From positions 2,914,001-2,978,000 of the forward strand of contig NZ_CP044972.1 of NCBI RefSeq assembly GCF_010104355.1: DNA of 64,000 nt, in the 5' to 3' direction. Every line of letters starts with the position of its first letter. Within the stretch, counting starts at the first letter, position 1. The notes beneath the pieces were generated by a model. It was not told where the DNA came from. It made no database searches and saw only the letters and a list, made by a program, of their open reading frames with translations. This document shows positions 37,396 to 45,967 of the stretch, in pieces. The DNA is from Hydrogenophaga sp. PBL-H3. Lineage in GTDB: Bacteria > Pseudomonadota > Gammaproteobacteria > Burkholderiales > Burkholderiaceae_C. Both the position numbers and the translations under genes were made by a program.

Positions 37396-38094
37396 ATGAA
37401 CCAAGATCTCTCCATCGTTCAATTGATGCTCAACGCCAGTTGGGTGGTGCAGGCCGTGGTGGTGCTGCTCATGGTCGTGTCCGTCATGAGCTGGGCCGCC
37501 ATCTTCCGCAAGGTGTTCTCGCTCAAGCGCGTGCGTGCCCACAACGACGACTTCGAGCGTGAGTTCTGGTCGGGTACCAACCTCAACGACCTGTATGCCG
37601 CCGCCGCCCAGAGCGCCAAACACGGTGGCCCCATGGAACGCATCTTTGCCAGCGGCATGCGCGAATACCAGAAGCTGCGCGAGCGCCGCATCACCGACAA
37701 CGGCGCCCTGCTCGACGGCGCGCGCCGCGCCATGCGCGCGAGCTTCCAGCGCGAACTCGACGTGCTGGAAACCAACCTCTCGTTCCTGGCTTCGGTCGGC
37801 TCGGTCTCGCCGTATGTGGGCCTGTTCGGCACGGTGTGGGGCATCATGCACGCCTTCACCGGCTTGGCAGCGCTGGCCCAGGTGACCCTGGCCACCGTGG
37901 CGCCCGGCATCGCCGAGGCCCTCGTGGCCACCGCCATCGGCCTGTTCGCCGCCATCCCCGCCGTCGTGTTCTACAACCGCTTTGCGCACGACATCGACCG
38001 CGTGGCCAACGCCATGGAGACCTTCATGGAAGAGTTCTCCAACATCCTGCAGCGCAACCTGGGCGCTCAGACACAAACCCCCTCGGGACACTGA
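37396..38094 (+). CDS. tolQ: TolQ, proton-channel subunit of the Tol system
   Basis: A 232-aa MotA/TolQ/ExbB-family inner membrane protein with three membrane segments (about 15-37, 135-157 and 172-194). The loop-TM regions include PYVGLFGTVWGIMHAF and APGIAEALVATAIGLFAAIPAV. With TolR it uses the proton motive force to energise TolA for outer-membrane constriction at division. Confidence 0.97.
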   Translation: MNQDLSIVQLMLNASWVVQAVVVLLMVVSVMSWAAIFRKVFSLKRVRAHNDDFEREFWSGTNLNDLYAAAAQSAKHGGPMERIFASGMREYQKLRERRITDNGALLDGARRAMRASFQRELDVLETNLSFLASVGSVSPYVGLFGTVWGIMHAFTGLAALAQVTLATVAPGIAEALVATAIGLFAAIPAVVFYNRFAHDIDRVANAMETFMEEFSNILQRNLGAQTQTPSGH

Positions 38095-38096
38095 AC

Positions 38097-38540
38097 ATGC
38101 CCGCCGTTTCTTCACGCGGCCGAGGCCGTCGCACCATCAACGAGATCAACATGGTCCCGTTCATCGACGTGATGCTCGTGCTGCTGATCATCTTCATGGT
38201 CACGGCCCCGCTCATCACGCCGAGCCAGATCGCGCTGCCCAGCGTGGGCCAGGCCGGGCGCCAGCCCGACCGTTTCGTGGCGGTGGTGATCGACAAGGAC
38301 GAGCAGATCAAGGTGCGCGAAGGATCGGCCAGCACCGAGCCGCAACCGGTGACCATGGGCCAGCTGGTGGCGCGTGTGAAGCAGTTGCAGGCCGGCAAAG
38401 GTGCCGCACACGAAGGCGGCGTGCCAGTGGTCATCAGCGCCGACAAGAACGTGAAGTACGACGCGGTCGTGCGCGTGATGAGCACCCTGCAAGAGGCGGG
38501 GATCGCCCGCGTCGGCCTGTCCGTGCAAACCTCACGCTGA
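38097..38540 (+). CDS. tolR: TolR, stator subunit of the Tol system
   Basis: A 147-aa ExbD/TolR protein. A basic N-terminus with INEINMVPFIDVMLVLLIIFMV contains the conserved membrane Asp (in PFIDV) that carries protons. A periplasmic domain follows. The start is 2 bases after the tolQ stop; longer readings overlap tolQ. Confidence 0.96.
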   Translation: MPAVSSRGRGRRTINEINMVPFIDVMLVLLIIFMVTAPLITPSQIALPSVGQAGRQPDRFVAVVIDKDEQIKVREGSASTEPQPVTMGQLVARVKQLQAGKGAAHEGGVPVVISADKNVKYDAVVRVMSTLQEAGIARVGLSVQTSR

Positions 38541-38548
38541 TTTGCCGC

Positions 38549-39439
38549 ATGCAATCCACCGCCGACCACCTCGACCTGGCCCCGCCGCCCACCGGCCGCT
38601 GGCTCGGCCCGATGGGCCTGGCGCTGGTCGCGCATGGCCTGCTGATGATCGCGCTCACCTGGGGCGTGAGTTGGCAGAACGATGCCGAACCGGTGACGTT
38701 CGAAGCCGAGCTCTGGTCGCGCCTGCCGCAGCAGGCTGCGCCGCGTGCGGTGGAGCCTCCACCGCCTCCGCCAGCGCCCCCCCCGCCTGCCCCTCCCAAA
38801 CCCACCCCGGTGCCCGCACCCGCACCACCACCCCCCTCGCCCAACCAGGCCGAGATCGCCACCGCGCAAGCGAAGAAGAAGGCCGAGGCCGAGAAGAAGG
38901 CGCGTGAGGAAGAGGCCAAAAAACTCGCGGCCACGAAAGCCGCCGAGAAGGCAGCGGCGGAGAAAAAAGCCGCAGCGGAAAAGGCAGCCGACGAAAAGGA
39001 GCGCCAGCAGAAACTGGCCGACCAGAAGCGCGAGCAAGAACGCAAGGCCGAAGCCGCAGACGCCAAGCGCCGCGACCAGCTGCGAGACGAACAGATCACC
39101 CGCATGATGGGCCAGGCCGGCGCCACCGGTGGCCCACAAAGCACGGGCACCGCGCAGCAGTCCAGTGGCCCCACGCCAGGCTACGGCGCCAAGGTGGCCG
39201 CGCGCATCAAACCCAACGTGGTGTTCACCGACGTGGCCCCGGGCAACCCGCGCGCCGAGGTCGAGGTGCGCACCGCACCCGACGGCACCATCACCTCGCG
39301 CAAGCTCACCAAGAGCAGCGGCAACGCCGCCTGGGACGAGGCCGTGCTGCGAGCCATCGACCGCACCAGCAGCCTGCCGCGCGACACGGACGGACGCGTG
39401 CCGTCTTCGTTGGTGATCGGTCTGCGTCCGCTGGACTGA
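38549..39439 (+). CDS. tolA: TolA, envelope-spanning protein
   Basis: 296 aa. Domain I is one membrane segment (about 22-42). Then come a Pro-rich stretch (about 68-95), a long charged Lys/Ala/Glu helix (about 100-190; K-A-E-rich repeats) typical of TolA domain II, and a C-terminal TonB-like domain (about 215-296). It links the TolQR motor to Pal. The usual partners tolB and pal are not downstream: a repeat and the convergent dnaE follow instead. Confidence 0.93.
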   Translation: MQSTADHLDLAPPPTGRWLGPMGLALVAHGLLMIALTWGVSWQNDAEPVTFEAELWSRLPQQAAPRAVEPPPPPPAPPPPAPPKPTPVPAPAPPPPSPNQAEIATAQAKKKAEAEKKAREEEAKKLAATKAAEKAAAEKKAAAEKAADEKERQQKLADQKREQERKAEAADAKRRDQLRDEQITRMMGQAGATGGPQSTGTAQQSSGPTPGYGAKVAARIKPNVVFTDVAPGNPRAEVEVRTAPDGTITSRKLTKSSGNAAWDEAVLRAIDRTSSLPRDTDGRVPSSLVIGLRPLD

Positions 39440-39480
39440 TCAAGTACCTTTCCGGCGCGCGATCCCCACACCAGATACAT

Positions 39481-39557
39481 CGCGGAACCGGCTTTGCCCG
39501 GCCGCAGATGTTGTCCCCCTTCAGGGGGAAGCCGCGCAGCGGCGCAGGGGGTGCCTC
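39481..39557. repeat. Dispersed intergenic repeat, family A, copy 2
   Basis: Begins CGCGGAACCGGCTTTGCC, then GGCCGCAGATGTT and a C-rich/G-rich inverted section. It matches copy 1 at 12249-12320 over the first ~35 bases with two or three mismatches. Like copy 1 it fills a convergent gap (tolA and dnaE). Confidence 0.6.
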
Positions 39558-42500
39558 CTAGTCAAACACGATTTCCGCCCGTTGCTCGTGCGCCTGCGCC
39601 ATCCAGCTGGCCAGCGCCGCATCGGTCGGGAAAAACAGCGCGCGGTCGTCCAGCTGCAGTTCGCACTGCGCACCCTCGCGCAGCAATTGCAGCCGCACCG
39701 GCAAGCCGCGCACCAGTTCGCCCTGCTCCGTCACTTCCCGCTTGGGCGGAAACTCGCGCACCAGTTGAGCCACGGCAGGCGAATGGCCGTTCACCGCCAC
39801 GCGCAGGTACTTGCCGAAGCGGCAGCGCGCGGCGGCCAGGTCCCACACCTGCTGGATCTTCAGGCGCACGCCGCCCGAGAAACGGTCGGGCTGGGCCACC
39901 GCCTGCACGATGATGAGTTCGTCGTCTTTCAGCAGGTTGCGGTGCGCGTTGATCAGGTTCTCGTCGGCGCTGGTTTCAAACACGCCGGTCTTGTCGTCGA
40001 GCTTGAACAATGCGAGCTTGCCGCGTTGACCGTTGATGACGCGAAAGTCGGTCACGATGCCGGCCAGGATCACCGGGTCGCGGCTTTCCACCACATCGCC
40101 CAGCGGTGTGCGCGCAAACCGGCGCACCTCGCGCTCCACCTCGTCGAACAAATGGCCCGAGAAGTAGAAGCCGATCGCGGTCTTCTCCATCGTCAGGCGT
40201 TCCTTCACGCCCCAAGGCGTGGTGGCCACCAGGTCAGGGTCTTGCGTGCTGGAGCCGTGGTCGCTGTCGCCAAAGATGTCGGCTTGCGCGGCGTTGGCGG
40301 CCGACGCGGCGGCAAAAGTGAATGCACGGTCCACCGAGGCCAGCAGTTCGGCGCGGTTGAGGTGCAGTGAATCGAAACCACCCGCCTTGATCAGCGCCTC
40401 GACCGTGCGTTTGTTCAGGCGCGTGCGGTCCACACGCACACAGAAATCGAACAGGCTCTTGAACGGGCCGGCCTCATGGCCGCGCGGACCTTCGCCGCGG
40501 CCTTCGCGCGCCGCCACGATGGCCTCGATCGCTCCCTGGCCCGTGCCCTTGATGGCGCCCAGGCCGTAGCGGATGACTTTGTTGGTCACAGGCTCAAAGC
40601 GGTGAAAGCCGCGGTTCACGTCCGGCGCTTCGAAGCTCATGCCCATCTTGAGTGCGTCTTCGTGCAAGACCTTGAGCTTGTCGGTGTCGTCCATCTCCAC
40701 CGTCATGTTGGCGCAGAAGAACTCGGCCGTGTAGTGCACCTTGAGCCAGCCGGTGTGGTACGCCAGCAGCGAGTACGCAGCGGCGTGCGACTTGTTGAAG
40801 CCGTAGCCCGCGAACTTCTCCATCAGGTCGAAGATCTCGTCTGCCTTTTCTTGCGAGATGTTGTTCTTCGCCGCACCGGCGCGGAAGATCTCGCGGTGCT
40901 CGGCCATCTCCTCGGCCTTCTTCTTGCCCATGGCGCGGCGCAGCATGTCGGCGCCACCGAGCGAATAGCCGCCCAGGATCTGCGCGGTCTGCATCACCTG
41001 CTCCTGGTAAACCATGATGCCGTAGGTCTCGGAGAGCATCTCCGCCACCAGCGGGTGCGGGTACTCGATGACTTCCTTGCCATGCTTGCGGTTCACGAAG
41101 CTGGGGATCAGGTCCATGGGGCCTGGCCGGTACAGCGCGTTCAGGGCAATCAGGTCTTCCAGCCGGCTCGGTTTGGCGTCTTTCAGCATGCCCTGCATGC
41201 CGCGGCTTTCAAACTGGAACACGGCCTCGGTCTGCCCGCGCGAGAACAGCGCGTAGACCTTGGCGTCCGTCAGCGGAATGTCTTCAAAACGGAAGCCTTC
41301 CTGGCCTGGGTGGCGCTTCATGATCAGCTCGCGCGCGATCTCCAGGATGGTCAGCGTGGCCAGGCCCAGAAAGTCGAACTTCACGAGACCAATGGCCTCC
41401 ACGTCGTCCTTGTCGTACTGGCTCACAGCCGAGTCGCTGCCGGGCTGCGCGTACAGCGGGCAGAAGTCGGTGAGCTTGCCGGGCGCAATCAGCACACCAC
41501 CGGCGTGCATGCCGATGTTGCGCGTCATGCCTTCGAGCTTCTGAGCCAGTTCGATCAGCGTCTTGACGTCGTCTTCCTTGGCGATGCGCTCGGCCAGCAC
41601 CGGCTCCATCTCGATCGCGTAGTTGTTCTTGTCGCCCTCCTTCTTCGGATTCGGCGGGTACTGCAACGTGACCGACATGCCCGGCTTGTTCGGGATCAGC
41701 TTGGAGATGCCGTCGCAGAAGCCGTAGGAGAAATCGAGCACGCGGCCCACGTCGCGAATGGCGGCGCGCGCGGCCAGCGTGCCGAAGGTGGCGATCTGGC
41801 TCACCGCGTCCTTGCCGTACTTGTCCTTGACGTAGTCGATCACGCGGTCGCGGTTGGTCTGGCAGAAGTCGATGTCGAAGTCGGGCATGGACACCCGCTC
41901 CGGGTTCAAAAAGCGCTCGAACAGCAGCTTGTATTGGAGCGGGTCGAGGTCGGTGATCTTGAGGGCGTAGGCCACCAGCGAGCCAGCGCCCGAGCCGCGG
42001 CCCGGGCCGACCGGGCAGCCGTTGTTCTTGGCCCAGTTGATGAAGTCGCCCACGATCAAAAAGTAGCCCGGGAAGCCCATGTTCAGGATCGTGTTGATCT
42101 CGAACTCCAGGCGTTCCACGTAGCGCGGCCGCTCGGCGTCTCGCTTGGCCGCGTCGGGGTACAGGTGGGCCAGGCGCTCTTCGAGCCCTTCAAACGATGA
42201 CTGGCGGAAGAAGTCCGCCATCGGCATGGGCACGCCATCGATCAGCGGCGTGGGGAAGTTGGGCAGCTGGGGTTTGCCCAGCACCAGCTTGAGGTTGCAG
42301 CGCTTGGCAATCTCCAGCGTGTTGGCCACGGCCGAGGGCACATCGGCAAACAGCGCCTGCATCTGCTCGGCGCTCTTGAAGTACTGCTCGCGCGTGAATC
42401 GGCGCACGCGCCGGTTGTTGCCGAGGATCTCGCCTTCGGAAATGCAGACCCGCGCCTCGTGCGCCTCGTAGCCGTCGGGCTCGAGAAATTGCACTGGGTG

Positions 42501-43115
42501 CGTGGCCACCACCGGCAGGTGCAGGCGCGCGGCGAGTTGCACGGTCTGGGACACATGGCGCTCGTCGTCGGCACGGCCAGCGCGTTGCAACTCCAGGTAG
42601 AAGCGGTGCGTGAACAGGGTGGAGAGCTGCAGCGCCATGTCGGTCGCACGCTGCGTGTCGCCCTGCATCAGCGCCTGCCCCACCGGGCCGGCCTGCGCGC
42701 CCGACAGCATGATCAAACCGGCGTTGCATTCCTGGAGCCAGTCGCGGTGCACCAGTGCCTGGCCCCGGCCTTCGTTGCGCGTCCAGGCGCGGGCCAGCAG
42801 CTCGCTCAGGTTCAGGTAACCCTGGTGGTCCTGCACCAGCAGCAGCACGCGCGGTGCGGCGGGCTGGTGGCTGCCGGGCATAGCGCCGGGCGTCTCTTCG
42901 GTGAAGCCCTGCAGCATCACCTCGGCGCCGATGATGGGTTTGACGCCCACGCCGCGCGCGGCCTTGTAGAACTTGACGGCGCCGAACAGGTTGCTCAGGT
43001 CGGTGATGGCCAGCGCGGGCTGGCGGTCGGCGGCCGCGGCGGCCACGACTTCATCGATGCGGTTGGTGCCGTCGACGACGGAGAATTCGGTGTGCAGGCG
43101 CAGATGGGTGAACAT
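39558..43115 (-). CDS. dnaE: DNA polymerase III alpha subunit
   Basis: A 1185-aa replicative polymerase subunit. An N-terminal PHP domain begins FTHLRLHTEFSVVDG. The polymerase catalytic Asp cluster is in MPDFDIDF (residues 410-417). The fingers/tandem HhH region follows, then the OB-fold (about 1000-1090, beginning VILAGIVTDFRVINGQRG). Length and motifs match the E. coli-type DnaE1. It is convergent with tolA. The stop is TAG at 39558-39560. Confidence 0.97.
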   Translation of the reverse strand: MFTHLRLHTEFSVVDGTNRIDEVVAAAAADRQPALAITDLSNLFGAVKFYKAARGVGVKPIIGAEVMLQGFTEETPGAMPGSHQPAAPRVLLLVQDHQGYLNLSELLARAWTRNEGRGQALVHRDWLQECNAGLIMLSGAQAGPVGQALMQGDTQRATDMALQLSTLFTHRFYLELQRAGRADDERHVSQTVQLAARLHLPVVATHPVQFLEPDGYEAHEARVCISEGEILGNNRRVRRFTREQYFKSAEQMQALFADVPSAVANTLEIAKRCNLKLVLGKPQLPNFPTPLIDGVPMPMADFFRQSSFEGLEERLAHLYPDAAKRDAERPRYVERLEFEINTILNMGFPGYFLIVGDFINWAKNNGCPVGPGRGSGAGSLVAYALKITDLDPLQYKLLFERFLNPERVSMPDFDIDFCQTNRDRVIDYVKDKYGKDAVSQIATFGTLAARAAIRDVGRVLDFSYGFCDGISKLIPNKPGMSVTLQYPPNPKKEGDKNNYAIEMEPVLAERIAKEDDVKTLIELAQKLEGMTRNIGMHAGGVLIAPGKLTDFCPLYAQPGSDSAVSQYDKDDVEAIGLVKFDFLGLATLTILEIARELIMKRHPGQEGFRFEDIPLTDAKVYALFSRGQTEAVFQFESRGMQGMLKDAKPSRLEDLIALNALYRPGPMDLIPSFVNRKHGKEVIEYPHPLVAEMLSETYGIMVYQEQVMQTAQILGGYSLGGADMLRRAMGKKKAEEMAEHREIFRAGAAKNNISQEKADEIFDLMEKFAGYGFNKSHAAAYSLLAYHTGWLKVHYTAEFFCANMTVEMDDTDKLKVLHEDALKMGMSFEAPDVNRGFHRFEPVTNKVIRYGLGAIKGTGQGAIEAIVAAREGRGEGPRGHEAGPFKSLFDFCVRVDRTRLNKRTVEALIKAGGFDSLHLNRAELLASVDRAFTFAAASAANAAQADIFGDSDHGSSTQDPDLVATTPWGVKERLTMEKTAIGFYFSGHLFDEVEREVRRFARTPLGDVVESRDPVILAGIVTDFRVINGQRGKLALFKLDDKTGVFETSADENLINAHRNLLKDDELIIVQAVAQPDRFSGGVRLKIQQVWDLAAARCRFGKYLRVAVNGHSPAVAQLVREFPPKREVTEQGELVRGLPVRLQLLREGAQCELQLDDRALFFPTDAALASWMAQAHEQRAEIVFD

Positions 43116-43151
43116 CGACCCATTTTAGAAGGCACGGTGCCTCCCGCCCGC

Positions 43152-43865
43152 TCAGTTCGGCGGTGGTATTTCGTCCTTGAGGATGCTCAGCACCTCGGAG
43201 CGGAACTCGCGGCTGTAGAGAATGGCGACCACCGCCAGCGTGGCCACCACCATGGCCACCGGCGATACGAACCAGGCGAGCGCAGCAAAAGAAAAGTAGT
43301 AAGCCCGCAGCCCGTCGTTGAAGGTCTCGGCAGCTGCGCCCACCATGGCCGCAGCACGCCCGGCGTACGCACGCCGGTCGTGCTTGCCGGCCTCGAAATC
43401 TTCAACCGGCGGCATGGCGCCAATGATCAAAGCCACGAAGGTGTACTGCCGCATGCACCAGGAAAAACGGAAGAAGGCATACACGAAGATCGACACCATC
43501 ACCAGGATCTTGAACTCGAAGACGATCAGGGTGGTGGTCTGCGCGAACGGGATTTCGCTCATCAGCTCGGTGGCTTTGTCGGTGGTGCCGAGCAGGGCAA
43601 ACAAACCACCGATGACCAGGATGGAGGTGGACGAGAAAAAGGCCGGCGTGTTGGACAGCGTCTGGGTGATCAGGCCATCGAGCATGCGCGGGTCGCGCGC
43701 GGTGGTCTGCGTCATCCAGTAGCCGCGGTAACGGTTGGTGGTCTCGATGAGCGAGCCCATCTTGCGGCCCCACACCCGGGCAAACCACGCATAGCCGGTC
43801 CACAACGCAAAAAAGCAGACCAGCGCCAGCCAGTCTGCCCAGGGAATGATGCTCAGTACTTTCAT
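43152..43865 (-). CDS. DUF599 membrane protein
   Basis: About 237 aa. Four hydrophobic helices are seen at about 7-25, 85-105, 118-140 and 195-215. The DUF599 pattern is visible in NRYRGYWMTQTTARDPRMLD and in AAETFNDGLRAYYFSFAALAWF. Function unknown. The ATG at 43863-43865 is preferred because the longer frame runs into the repeat region upstream. It lies 36 bases beyond the dnaE start, in the same direction. Confidence 0.85.
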   Translation of the reverse strand: MKVLSIIPWADWLALVCFFALWTGYAWFARVWGRKMGSLIETTNRYRGYWMTQTTARDPRMLDGLITQTLSNTPAFFSSTSILVIGGLFALLGTTDKATELMSEIPFAQTTTLIVFEFKILVMVSIFVYAFFRFSWCMRQYTFVALIIGAMPPVEDFEAGKHDRRAYAGRAAAMVGAAAETFNDGLRAYYFSFAALAWFVSPVAMVVATLAVVAILYSREFRSEVLSILKDEIPPPN

Positions 43866-43900
43866 CCGGCGGATGTTACGCGCACGCCAAATCAAAATCC

Positions 43901-44019
43901 TGTTCGGACTGAGCTTGTCGAGGTCCATCCGGGCCAGCGGGCGTGGTAACCCTTCGACAGGCTCAGGGCGAACGGAACGTGAGCTCAGGACGAACGGGCC
44001 CTGAGCTCAGGGCGAACGA
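43901..44019. repeat. Cluster of REP-like repeats (family B)
   Basis: One forward unit (GTTCGGACTGAGCTTGTCGAGG, about 43902-43923) is followed by an inverted unit (CCTTCGACAGGCTCAGGGCGAACGG, about 43951-43974). Two shortened inverted units follow (TGAGCTCAGGACGAACGGG and CCTGAGCTCAGGGCGAACGA). A further forward unit is at 48133-48159. The core GGGCTGAGC-TTGTCGAAG is a widespread proteobacterial REP type. Forward and inverted units can pair into a long hairpin. They fill the space between wrbA-like and DUF599 genes. Confidence 0.75.
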
Positions 44020-44029
44020 AACCTGGCGA

Positions 44030-44584
44030 TCAAGCCTTGAATTTCGCAGCCGTGGCCGCCACGCGCTGGCCGAACAGCTTCGCCGTCTCCAGATCACCCG
44101 GCAGCATTTCGTTGGCGCCCGCGTCTGACGGGCTCTGTGCCATGGCGCCGCTGAAGGAGCCCACGAAGTTCACGTCGTTGCGTTGTGCGGCCTTGCTGTT
44201 GCTGGGCATCAGGCCGGTACCGACCCAGATGCCGCTGTGCTGCATGGCCAGGGTGAACAGGTAGTGCAGCGTGGACAGCTTGTCGCCGTTCATGGTGGCG
44301 CTGTTGGTGAAACCGGCGAAGACCTTGTCTTTCCACTGCTGGCTGAACCAGGGCTTGCTGGAGGCATCGGCGAATTTCTTGAACTGCCAGCTCACGGTGC
44401 CCATGTAGGTGGGCGAACCCATGATGATGGCGTCAGCCGCGGCCAGGGTCTCCCAGCCGCCTTCGGGCAGGTTGCCCTCGGCGTCGATGGCAAGCAGCTC
44501 GGCACCAGCGCCTTCAGCGACCGATTGCGCCATGCGCTGGGTATGGCCGTAGCCGGAGTGATAAACGACAACAACTTTGGTCAT
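44030..44584 (-). CDS. Flavodoxin-fold NAD(P)H:quinone oxidoreductase (WrbA-like)
   Basis: 184 aa. The FMN phosphate-binding loop is YHSGYGHTQRMA (residues 8-19), and the second flavin loop is GSPTYMGTVSWQFKKF. The flavodoxin_2/WrbA fold is clear. It is likely a two-electron quinone reductase or other FMN reductase. It is the third gene in the minus-strand set pirin, doxX, wrbA-like, suggesting a quinone/electrophile stress function. Confidence 0.88.
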   Translation of the reverse strand: MTKVVVVYHSGYGHTQRMAQSVAEGAGAELLAIDAEGNLPEGGWETLAAADAIIMGSPTYMGTVSWQFKKFADASSKPWFSQQWKDKVFAGFTNSATMNGDKLSTLHYLFTLAMQHSGIWVGTGLMPSNSKAAQRNDVNFVGSFSGAMAQSPSDAGANEMLPGDLETAKLFGQRVAATAAKFKA

Positions 44585-44656
44585 GGGATGGCTTTCACGA
44601 AATTGCGCAGACGACAGTCGGGCGCGGGTTGAAGAAAAAACGGGACCTTGTGACTT

Positions 44657-45064
44657 TCAAGCGCTGCGGCGGGCGTCCAGGCTGAACGCGCCAGCGCCGA
44701 AAGCAGCGAAGGCGAGCAGGCCACCGGTGATGGCGATGTTCTTGAAGAACATCAGGTTCTGCATCATTTGCTGGTCGGCCGGCAGGGACCAGTAGGCGTG
44801 GAAGAAGAAGCTGGCCACCAGCGTGAACACGGCCAGGGCAATGGCGGCGATCCGCGTGCGGTAGCCGATCAGAAGCGCCAGGCCACCGAAGAGCTCGATC
44901 ACCAGCGCGATCGCCACACCCACGGTGGGCAGCGGCAAACCCATGCTGGCGGAGTAGCCGACCATGCCGTCGAAGCCACCGATCTTGCTCCAGCCGGCGG
45001 GCACGAAGACCAGAGCCAACAGGATGCGGCCGATCAGGGCCAGGGGATTTTGCAAAGCGTTCAT
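44657..45064 (-). CDS. DoxX-family membrane protein
   Basis: 135 aa with four predicted membrane helices (about 8-24, 45-65, 72-92 and 105-123). The DoxX pattern is seen in LIGRILLALVFVPAGWSKI at the N-terminus and ELFGGLALLIGY in the middle. Members are often linked with pirin and quinone oxidoreductases. The biochemical role is unsettled. Confidence 0.87.
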   Translation of the reverse strand: MNALQNPLALIGRILLALVFVPAGWSKIGGFDGMVGYSASMGLPLPTVGVAIALVIELFGGLALLIGYRTRIAAIALAVFTLVASFFFHAYWSLPADQQMMQNLMFFKNIAITGGLLAFAAFGAGAFSLDARRSA

Positions 45065-45114
45065 GGTGAGTCCTTGAGTAAAAAAAAGTTGAGTGGAGGG
45101 ATGGAAAAAATGGT

Positions 45115-45816
45115 TCAGGCAGCGAGATCGAACACCAGCACTTCGGCATCTTTGCCGTTGGCTAGCGTGAGCTGGCTTTCAGCCGCCAGCACGGCGGCGT
45201 CGCCGCCCTTGAGCGTTTCACCGTTCACGTCCAGCGAACCACGCACCAGGTGCACATAAGTCTTGCGCGCAGGGTTCAGGGCCAGCTCGGCGGTCTCCGT
45301 GCCGTCCAGCAGGCCGGCGTACATCGACGCGTCGGCGTTGATGTGCACCGAGCCGTCGGCCCCACCGTTGGAGGCCACCAGGCGCAGCTTGCCGCGCTTC
45401 TGGTCGTCGGCAAAGGTCTTCTGCTCGTAGCCCGGCTCGATGCCCTTCACGTTGGGCTCGATCCAGATCTGCAGAAAGTGCGTGGTGGCGTCCGGCGCGT
45501 GGTTGAACTCGCTGTGGCGCACGCCGCTGCCGGCGCTCATGCGCTGCACGTCGCCGGGCGGGATGCCCTTGACGTTGCCCATGCTGTCCTTGTGCGCCAG
45601 GTTGCCCTGCAACACGTAGCTGATGATTTCCATGTCGCGGTGGCCGTGCGTGCCGAAACCGGTGCCGGGGGCGATGCGGTCTTCGTTGATCACACGCAGG
45701 TTGCCCCAGCCCATCCAGGCCGGGTCAAAGTACTCGGCAAACGAGAACGAGTGGGCGCTTTTGAGCCAGCCGTGGTCTGCGAAGCCGCGGGCATCGGAGC
45801 GTCGAATCTGGAGCAT
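45115..45816 (-). CDS. Pirin family protein (quercetinase-like bicupin)
   Basis: About 233 aa. The pirin N-terminal cupin is well conserved: SFSFAEYFDPAWMGWGNLRV, then GFGTHGHRDMEIISYVLQG, whose His residues bind the metal, and the third His site in EFNHA. The C-terminal cupin is more diverged. E. coli YhhW, of this family, has quercetin 2,3-dioxygenase activity. The ATG at 45816 is backed by AAAGGA 8 bases upstream. First gene of the operon, divergent from the LysR gene. Confidence 0.93.
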   Translation of the reverse strand: MLQIRRSDARGFADHGWLKSAHSFSFAEYFDPAWMGWGNLRVINEDRIAPGTGFGTHGHRDMEIISYVLQGNLAHKDSMGNVKGIPPGDVQRMSAGSGVRHSEFNHAPDATTHFLQIWIEPNVKGIEPGYEQKTFADDQKRGKLRLVASNGGADGSVHINADASMYAGLLDGTETAELALNPARKTYVHLVRGSLDVNGETLKGGDAAVLAAESQLTLANGKDAEVLVFDLAA

Positions 45817-45917
45817 GGTGTGGTCCTTTCGGTCTGGGAGTGGTGCCGCTGAAACCGGGTGGGTTTCGCTGGCATGGGGTGAATTGTGGGTGCGCTCATG
45901 GCCGTTGAGACTGCACG

Positions 45918-45940
45918 TATTTGATGGCATCATTCAAATA
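45918..45940. promoter_or_regulatory. Candidate LysR-type operator
   Basis: A perfect 7-bp inverted repeat, TATTTGA (45918-45924) and TCAAATA (45934-45940), with a 9-base centre. It lies between the divergent pirin and lysR genes, 28 bases before the lysR start. AT-rich dyads of this type in a divergent gap are the usual LysR-family binding sites. Confidence 0.5.
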
Positions 45941-45967
45941 TTCTGAACACATAAGCCCCATACAAAC

